From Fibrella aquatilis (GTDB lineage: Bacteria; Bacteroidota; Bacteroidia; Cytophagales; Spirosomataceae), in assembly GCF_017353255.1 (NCBI RefSeq), contig NZ_JAFMYU010000007.1, positions 62,001-126,000 of the forward strand: a DNA stretch of 64,000 bases, written 5' to 3'. The position numbers and the translations under genes were made by a program. The notes below the pieces were generated by a model. It did not search any database, was not told where the DNA came from, and was given only the letters and a program-made list of their open reading frames with translations. Positions 59,142-64,000 of this stretch are shown here, piece by piece (the first letter of the stretch is position 1; each line of letters opens with the position of its first letter).

Positions 59142-59276
59142 ATTGTCAGCAAAGTTGACTAACTGGTCAAATTTTTTTTGTTTCATATGAATGAAACACC
59201 GTTGTTCTTCATCCATCTCGAAGTACAATAATTTATCAAGGACCTGAACACGCTCTTTACTGATGATGATAGCCAT
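59133..59276 (-). CDS. Possible small protein, 47 aa
   Basis: The ATG at 59276 opens a 47-residue frame whose sequence is helical, acidic and plausible (SKERVQVLDKLLYFEMDEEQ then FIHMKQKKFDQLVNFADNLV). It is too short for standard gene finders. Its TAG stop lies in the outer arm of the nested repeat. It is AT-richer than the surroundings. I do not recognise the family; it may be a truncated remnant or a real small protein. Confidence 0.4.
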   Translation of the reverse strand: MAIIISKERVQVLDKLLYFEMDEEQRCFIHMKQKKFDQLVNFADNLV

Positions 59277-59360
59277 ATCTAATGCCCTAATGCGCTTAGC
59301 TATAACGACTCAACGGTATCGGTGGTTTGGTTGTCATAAAACACCTCAAGCTCAACCACC

Positions 59361-59990
59361 ATGCTCCGTCTGATTACTGCCCGGATGCCCGTTACAGCCT
59401 GCCTGCTTATTCTGCTCAGCCTGCCTACGTTAGCCCAAAAGCGCGTATCCAGAGCCGATTCGATAGCCATCTTTAAAAGGCACATTGCCCAAACGCCGGG
59501 CGGCTACACGTATGAACAACACGCCACCGGCGACATCAACAACGACCGTCAGGCCGACGTGGTGATTATTGCGCATAAACCCAACCCCAAGCCCAACACC
59601 ACCCGCGTAAATTACGACCGGCGCGTACTGTTGCTGCTCAACGAACCCAATGGGCGGTTTAAAAACGGCCCCTATACCGATCAACTGCTACGCTGTAGCA
59701 CCTGCGGCGGCGGTTCATTGATGGACCCCCTGAGCCGAGTCGATTTTTTTGGTAAAAGCCTGACGTTCATTCAGAGCTATGGCATGGGCCTGAAAACAAA
59801 TGAGTTCGTTACGTTTCGGTACGAGGACAAAGAAAAAGACTGGCTGCTCTACACTATTAGTATGTCTAAGAGTGAATTGGTTAATGGAGGTAAAAGCGAA
59901 CGCATAACGCCCCCCGAACGGGTAGGGAAACGAGATTTTGGGCATATTCGCTTTCAGGAGTTCACCCGCAAGCTGATCCCGGCCAACTAA
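59361..59990 (+). CDS. Secreted hypothetical protein, 209 aa
   Basis: A signal peptide (LRLITARMPVTACLLILLSLPTLAQ) is followed by a domain that contains ATGDINNDRQADVVIIAH, a D-x-N-x-D calcium-like loop typical of FG-GAP / VCBS-type repeats, and a later CSTCGGGSLMDPLSR. The C terminus ends FGHIRFQEFTRKLIP. The protein may be an integrin-like or VCBS-related secreted protein; family uncertain. It starts 84 bp after the small minus-strand gene. Confidence 0.65.
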   Translation: MLRLITARMPVTACLLILLSLPTLAQKRVSRADSIAIFKRHIAQTPGGYTYEQHATGDINNDRQADVVIIAHKPNPKPNTTRVNYDRRVLLLLNEPNGRFKNGPYTDQLLRCSTCGGGSLMDPLSRVDFFGKSLTFIQSYGMGLKTNEFVTFRYEDKEKDWLLYTISMSKSELVNGGKSERITPPERVGKRDFGHIRFQEFTRKLIPAN

Positions 59991-60044
59991 GTCCGGCGCT
60001 GCTTATTTGGGGCCACCAACTGATGCTCCCCTCCGCCGCCTGTC

Positions 60045-60905
60045 ATGATCGAATTATTGACCATCACCACCTTTGTAGGCTATATTATTTACCTCCGCTA
60101 CTATGCCGATGGGCGCAACGACGCCCAAAAACAGGCCGACGAACTGCGGGAGGGTATTTCGCTCTACGAAAACGATCAGTTTGCGGCGGCACTAGCCTAT
60201 TTCAACAATACTCTGGCCACGCGGCCCAAACTGGCGGTGGCTTATCTCTACCGCGCCCGCATCTACCGCGCCCTCAATGACACCAAGGCTGCTCTGGCCG
60301 ATTTGGAGAAGGGCAAAAGCTACGACGACACCGTGGCTGACCTGCACCTGGAAACGGGACAGATTCAATTCGACAAGCGCAATTATCAGCAGGCATTTCT
60401 CGACTTCGACAAAGCCATTTTCCATGGTGCCTCTGCTGAGTCATACTACTGGCGGGGCCGCACCCGGCAGCATCTAAACCAGGCTGAGGAGGCCGCCCGC
60501 GACATGGCCAAAGCCGAGGCTACCGTTGAGGCGGCCCGCGATGTGTTGGGGCAAACGCACCCCACCACTACCTCGTTTGTTACCCGTCAGCTGGTTATTC
60601 ACGCACTTTTTACAACACTGAATGCCCTAATCCTGTTAATATTGATTAAGCGGAGTCCCGTTATTCACTGGCCCTACTTGTTGGCAGCCTTTTCGGCGGG
60701 GGCTATTGGCTTTGCCGAACCACGAAAAGGCTGGTTACTAGCTGTTTGGCAGGTGGTTCTGCTGCTCACTGGCTACTGGCTGGTGGTTGGGCCGTCGGCG
60801 TCGAGTGTAGCTCGTGAACTCGAAGCGTTTTGCTTGTATGGCGCTATTGGGCTCACATTTGTAGGCAGCTTTTTAGGCAGCGTTCTGAAGCGATCACAAG
60901 GGTGA
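60045..60905 (+). CDS. TPR-repeat membrane protein, 286 aa
   Basis: A short N-terminal helix (LLTITTFVGYIIYLRYY) is followed by three to four tetratricopeptide repeats (residues about 30-150, with A-L-A-Y-F and A-L-A-D-L patterns). The C-terminal half has three membrane helices (LVIHALFTTLNALILLILI, HWPYLLAAFSAGAIGF, LLAVWQVVLLLTGYWLVV). Such proteins are scaffolds at the inner membrane; the partner is unknown. ATG at 60045 is chosen from the TM start. Confidence 0.75.
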   Translation: MIELLTITTFVGYIIYLRYYADGRNDAQKQADELREGISLYENDQFAAALAYFNNTLATRPKLAVAYLYRARIYRALNDTKAALADLEKGKSYDDTVADLHLETGQIQFDKRNYQQAFLDFDKAIFHGASAESYYWRGRTRQHLNQAEEAARDMAKAEATVEAARDVLGQTHPTTTSFVTRQLVIHALFTTLNALILLILIKRSPVIHWPYLLAAFSAGAIGFAEPRKGWLLAVWQVVLLLTGYWLVVGPSASSVARELEAFCLYGAIGLTFVGSFLGSVLKRSQG

Positions 60906-60959
60906 ATAGCCCTAAAACCAGAATTGGTACAATGGTTGTAGCCAGGTATTTGGCGACAT

Positions 60960-61760
60960 ATGTGTGTGTATATGCCTGTGCCATTTTTTGCTACTACTGT
61001 CATGCCAGCTTTACCATCTTTCTTCTCGCTATTCAATGCAACACAGCCACCAGAATCACAACTGACGCAGACATTAGTTGGCGCCATCAACAATTCGGTG
61101 TCCGTCACCCTCACACTGACTACGACGGGGTCTTTGGCGCATGGTACCTTGCTCTACATGCGGTCGGGTATTGCCATTCCGGTAGTAGGGACGCTAGCTG
61201 GTGACGAACTGCTCCTGCATGAGTTCGATAGGAAGGGTAATGTCACGGGTATCCACTTGGGCAAATGGTCGAGGGCGGGGTATTCCGGCACCTGGAGCAG
61301 CCCCAGCTTGCCAAGTCGGTCGCTTGCTTTTTCGTTAAGTACGGTACGACAACTCGAAGAACCAAGAGCAAAGCTGGCTGATCTGACGGGTCTGTATCAG
61401 TATGGCTACAGTGCCAAAAACCGATTTTCTCAAGTACACATCCAGCAAATGGGCGAGAAGATTCTGGCCGTTGCCATGCTGGCGGTCACCGATGAACCTG
61501 TTCAAAATCAGTTGACTGTGTCAAAAACAACAGTCAAGCTGGCGGGTAATATGGCCGTTTTTTCCAACAGTAGTATCGCCACGTCTCCACTGAAGCTGGC
61601 TTTCTTCAACGGAGGGGCTACCATTTGCCTGTCGGGTGCACCAACAATGACGGCTGCGCAGGATGTGACGCAGGGAGCCGACATGGTGGTTGGCCATTAC
61701 ATCCGTACCAGCACCAAACCACCCCAATTTTCGGTCGATGAACTAGCCCGCATCGTGTAA
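60960..61760 (+). CDS. Hypothetical protein, 266 aa
   Basis: The frame from ATG at 60960 (or 60972) starts with a hydrophobic stretch (PFFATTVMPALPSFFSLF). The body is beta-rich with small, polar residues (SVSVTLTLTTTGSLAHGTLLY, GIHLGKWSRAGYSGTWSSP, LTGLYQYGYSAKNRFSQVHI). I do not recognise the family. It ends 14 bp before the next gene, which may be co-transcribed. Codon use is typical. Confidence 0.6.
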   Translation: MCVYMPVPFFATTVMPALPSFFSLFNATQPPESQLTQTLVGAINNSVSVTLTLTTTGSLAHGTLLYMRSGIAIPVVGTLAGDELLLHEFDRKGNVTGIHLGKWSRAGYSGTWSSPSLPSRSLAFSLSTVRQLEEPRAKLADLTGLYQYGYSAKNRFSQVHIQQMGEKILAVAMLAVTDEPVQNQLTVSKTTVKLAGNMAVFSNSSIATSPLKLAFFNGGATICLSGAPTMTAAQDVTQGADMVVGHYIRTSTKPPQFSVDELARIV

Positions 61761-61774
61761 TTTTGGGACGCCCA

Positions 61775-62419
61775 ATGGCAACCGCTTCCCTTATGGCTCT
61801 CCAGACTACCGTTAAAATCAGTAACGTTACCAACCTCAGCGATGCCCGCTACTGCGCTGGTATGGGCGTAGACATGCTTGGCTTCTCAATGGACTCCCAC
61901 AGTGCCGACTACGTAGCCCCGGAAAAAGTGGGCGAAATGCGGGGCTGGGTGGCGGGCGTACAAATTGTGGGCGAAACGCAATCCATTGACCCCGAAGCGG
62001 TGAGTAGTATGGTTGATGTTTACCAACCCGACATGGTGCAGGTAGACGAAGCGGCCCTGCTGCCGTTTTTGCACACGCTCAACAAACCCCTGATCCTGCG
62101 CCTCGACCTGGTAGGCACCACCCTGGCCCAACTCGATACCCTGGCCAGCACTCCCATGCCCGACATGACATACCTGTTGCTGGAGAGTGCCTCGCCCGTT
62201 CATTTTGACGATGACCTGCTGGCGGCACTGGGCCAACTCGCCAGCCGCCACGCCGTGCTCCTGGGCACGGGCATCTCCCCCGACAATGTGCATACCCTTC
62301 TGACCCAGCTACCCCTGGCAGGCATTGCCCTGGCGGGCGAAAACGAAGAACGCCCCGGAAGCAAAGACTTCGGAGCGCTCATGGACGTACTGGAAACGTT
62401 AGAAAGTAGTGATGAGTGA
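61775..62419 (+). CDS. TrpF-like phosphoribosylanthranilate isomerase homolog lacking the catalytic Cys
   Basis: The TIM-barrel start TTVKISNVTNLSDARYCAGMGVDMLGF is clearly related to TrpF (usual VKICG..N..DA...GAD.LGF). Where TrpF has the general-base Cys in K-I-C-G this protein has K-I-S-N. The active-site Asp region survives partly (LILRLDLVGTT). The phosphate-binding glycines near the C terminus appear as GTGISPDNV and GIALAGENEERPGSKD. So it is unlikely to be a normal TrpF and no other trp gene is nearby. Starts at 61775 or 61793 are possible. The stop lies in the inverted repeat that follows. Confidence 0.72.
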   Translation: MATASLMALQTTVKISNVTNLSDARYCAGMGVDMLGFSMDSHSADYVAPEKVGEMRGWVAGVQIVGETQSIDPEAVSSMVDVYQPDMVQVDEAALLPFLHTLNKPLILRLDLVGTTLAQLDTLASTPMPDMTYLLLESASPVHFDDDLLAALGQLASRHAVLLGTGISPDNVHTLLTQLPLAGIALAGENEERPGSKDFGALMDVLETLESSDE

Positions 62420-62504
62420 TAAACGATGAGTGATGAGTTTGCTTCCGCCAGCGTATTAAACGGGCGGAAGCAAACTCATCATTTACCACTCAGCACTTAT
62501 CACT
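62408..62504. repeat. Inverted repeat of GTGATGAGTGATAA words between convergent genes
   Basis: Left arm 62408-62449 and right arm 62463-62504 pair with few mismatches; inner core GTTTGCTTCCGCC. Both flanking stops (62417-62419 and 62500-62502) lie in the arms. Confidence 0.88.
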
Positions 62505-63309
62505 TATTTAAGATCTTAATATTCCTAAACGCCACCTGTTCGCCGTGGTCTTGCAGGAGGATGTGGCCTTTGGGGGCTTCGCCGAAGCGGCCGTTGGCGT
62601 TGTAGGCGGGGGCGGCATACTTGCTTTTCGCAACCAACGCCCGGAAGGCTTCGCTCCCCCGTTCATAGGACACCACCCGCTTGCCATTCAGCCAATGCTC
62701 TACGTGGTTGCCGCGCACCAATACGCGCCCGGCGTTCCACTGGCCAATGGGGTTCACGGTTTTGCCCTGGGCTGTAATCAGATCATAGAGCGACCCCACC
62801 GTGCGGTTGCCGTCGCGGCCCAGTTTGGCATCGGGGTGGCGGGCATCGTCGAGCACCTGAAATTCCAGCCCAAAGGCCGATCCGGCTGGTTTAGGCGTTG
62901 TTTCGGCCACAAAATATTTCACGCCGCTGTTAGCCCCTTCGCTCAGCTTAAACTCAAACCTCAGGTCGAACTGGCTGTACTCATCCACGGTCACAATGTC
63001 GCCGTAGCTCTGCGATTCCGAGCCGTCCGATTTCTGAATCGTGAGCGTGCCGTCTTCCACTTGCCAGCCCCGTTCGGGGAAGGCATCTTTGTAGGCCCCG
63101 CGCCAGCCCGTGGTGGTTTTACCGTCGAAGAGTAGCTTCCAGCCTTCGCGTATTTCGCTTTTAGTCAGGGTGTTAGGCTGAACGGGCGCTTTGGCCGACA
63201 GCAGAAAGCCCACGGCAAACAGGGCAGTTTCTAGGCCCGCCAGCATTAGTTGGCGGCGGCTAATAAAGGGCCGGTTTAGCCATGTTTTGGTGTTGTTCGC
63301 TGCGCTCAT
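62500..63309 (-). CDS. DUF1080 (3-keto-disaccharide hydrolase-like) secreted protein
   Basis: A signal segment (RRQLMLAGLETALFAVGFLLS, with an R-R pair) is followed by the DUF1080 jelly-roll: EGWKLLFDGKTTTGWRG, GWQVEDGTLTIQK, FDLRFEFKLSEGANSGVKYF, GLEFQVLDDARHPDA and GHILLQDHGEQVAFRNIKI. These domains bind or cleave glycosides and are abundant in Bacteroidota. ATG at 63309 overlaps the next gene stop by 4 bp; the two are co-translated. Confidence 0.92.
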   Translation of the reverse strand: MSAANNTKTWLNRPFISRRQLMLAGLETALFAVGFLLSAKAPVQPNTLTKSEIREGWKLLFDGKTTTGWRGAYKDAFPERGWQVEDGTLTIQKSDGSESQSYGDIVTVDEYSQFDLRFEFKLSEGANSGVKYFVAETTPKPAGSAFGLEFQVLDDARHPDAKLGRDGNRTVGSLYDLITAQGKTVNPIGQWNAGRVLVRGNHVEHWLNGKRVVSYERGSEAFRALVAKSKYAAPAYNANGRFGEAPKGHILLQDHGEQVAFRNIKILNK

Positions 63310-64000
63310 AATTTCACTTTCAACGTCTGGGTGATGTATTCTTTGTTTGTTTGGGCGCATTGCAGGGCCGTGCGGCCCTGGTCGGGCACTCCGTCGAGTT
63401 CAACGATGCCCCAGCCTGAGAAATTGATCTCTTTCAGCGCTTTAAACACGGCCGGCACGTTGACATTACCCCGGCCAAGCTCCACAAACTTGTAGGCGTT
63501 GGGGTCGGTGGGGCGGTCGGGGAGGGGCGAGAGGGTATCTTTCAGGTGCAGCGAATGAATGATGTCTTTATACTGCTTCACGGCCTTTTCGGGCTGGCCG
63601 CCGCCCTGCCGATAGTGGGCAATGTCGAGCAGCAGGCGCACGGCTTTGGGGTTCATAGCCTGCACAATCATGTCTACTTCGGCGGGGGTTTCGCCCAGTT
63701 GGTGCATATGGTTGTGGTATACGGCCTGCACCCCCAGGTCGGCGGTTTGCTTACCAATTTCGTTCATCACTGTGGCCAGCCGTTTCAGTTCTTCAGGGGT
63801 AGGTTGGCGGTCTTTGGGCCGGGCCGAGTTGGTCAGCTGAATGGCCGAACCACCCAGGGCTTTTACAAAGCTGGCGTGTGCCACGTGGGTGTCAATCGTA
63901 CTCTGTTCGTTGGCCGGGTTGATGTCTACGTTGCCGCTCGAAAACATGACCAGTTTCAGGTTGTGCTGATCCAGCAGTGCCTTCAGTTCCGACGGTTTAG
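63306..64000 (-). CDS. Sugar phosphate isomerase/epimerase (TIM barrel), 5' cut by window
   Basis: This AP-endonuclease-2-type TIM barrel runs off the window end, so its start is not seen (an ATG at 63947 is internal: the frame continues as PSELKALLDQHNLKLV upstream). Metal ligands are seen: Glu/His in YHNHMHQLGETPAEVDMI, Asp-x-x-His in LLLDIAHYRQGG, His in IIHSLHLKDTL and Glu in GIVELDGVPDQG. It is typically paired with DUF1080 and MocA proteins in sugar breakdown. C terminus ends in YITQTLKVKL. Confidence 0.9.
   Translation of the reverse strand, partial: KPSELKALLDQHNLKLVMFSSGNVDINPANEQSTIDTHVAHASFVKALGGSAIQLTNSARPKDRQPTPEELKRLATVMNEIGKQTADLGVQAVYHNHMHQLGETPAEVDMIVQAMNPKAVRLLLDIAHYRQGGGQPEKAVKQYKDIIHSLHLKDTLSPLPDRPTDPNAYKFVELGRGNVNVPAVFKALKEINFSGWGIVELDGVPDQGRTALQCAQTNKEYITQTLKVKL

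Noticed and set aside
63306-63947. ATG at 63947 as the real start of the isomerase
   Set aside because: The frame continues upstream to the window edge with family-like residues, so the gene is cut by the window.
1-64000. tRNA and rRNA genes
   Set aside because: No cloverleaf or rRNA-like segment was seen in the gaps, although a covariance search was not possible.

Overview
The window is typical chromosomal DNA of a fairly GC-rich member of the Bacteroidota, most likely Cytophagales / Spirosomataceae (Spirosoma- or Fibrella-like). This is inferred from family content: a TonB-dependent receptor with a carboxypeptidase-like N-domain, LytS/LytTR two-component proteins, DUF1680 (GH127), DUF4965 glutaminase-like, DUF1080 and DUF2490 proteins, Gfo/Idh/MocA oxidoreductases, TAnnTTTG-type promoter boxes and many short palindromic intergenic repeats. 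No rRNA, tRNA, CRISPR array or transposase was seen.

Layout. 1-6.1 kb: the tail of an aminotransferase-like gene, small hypotheticals, a THUMP-like-domain methyltransferase, a metallo-beta-lactamase-fold hydrolase and two tandem secreted paralogs with a CotH-kinase-like signature. 6.1-10.8 kb: an AT-rich membrane/START-like protein, then a formate-dehydrogenase-like molybdoenzyme (FdhF/YdeP type) with its sulfurtransferase FdhD. 10.9-21 kb: a three-gene operon (YdhR-like protein, ECF sigma factor, hotdog thioesterase), a LytTR regulator and LytS-type kinase, an RND pump whose permease is fused to a TolC-like outer-membrane factor, its adaptor, and a DUF1287 lipoprotein. 21-28.5 kb: a VapBC-like module with a toxin broken by a nonsense codon, then acetyl-CoA synthetase, a GIY-YIG nuclease gene framed by two long palindromes, a propionyl-CoA-synthetase-like enzyme, a small membrane protein and an MHS-type symporter. 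Together these look like short-chain fatty acid uptake and activation. 28.6-36.8 kb: beta-propeller lipoproteins, an FMN reductase, a MocA oxidoreductase and a periplasmic PaoABC-type molybdenum aldehyde oxidoreductase. 36.8-46.8 kb: DUF2490 protein, then glutaminase-like protein, GH2, GH127 and a TonB-dependent receptor (glycan or glycopeptide use). 46.9-56.8 kb: HMG-CoA lyase, an AT-rich zeta-toxin-like module, MnmA, two enzymes of oxidative pentose breakdown (ketodeoxypentonate dehydratase and 2-oxoglutarate semialdehyde dehydrogenase), an SGNH/MBOAT O-acetylation pair, and a CGNR regulator divergent from an EamA exporter. 57-64 kb: GH20 hexosaminidase, several hypotheticals, a TrpF-like protein without the catalytic cysteine motif, and a DUF1080 / sugar-isomerase pair cut by the window end.

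The most unusual feature is the intergenic DNA. At least a dozen gaps hold long inverted repeats (arms roughly 12-90 bp). Four share a core that reads CHPERSRGA (or CHSERSRGA) when translated and a conserved loop of about 40 nt, and two of those four frame the GIY-YIG nuclease gene. Many outer arms are built from short gene-end words that supply the stop codons of the flanking genes. One 29-bp perfect palindrome lies inside a coding sequence, exactly at the RND/TolC module junction. My leading hypothesis is a dispersed palindrome family mobilised by a GIY-YIG endonuclease, in the manner of REP/RAYT systems; this is inference only.
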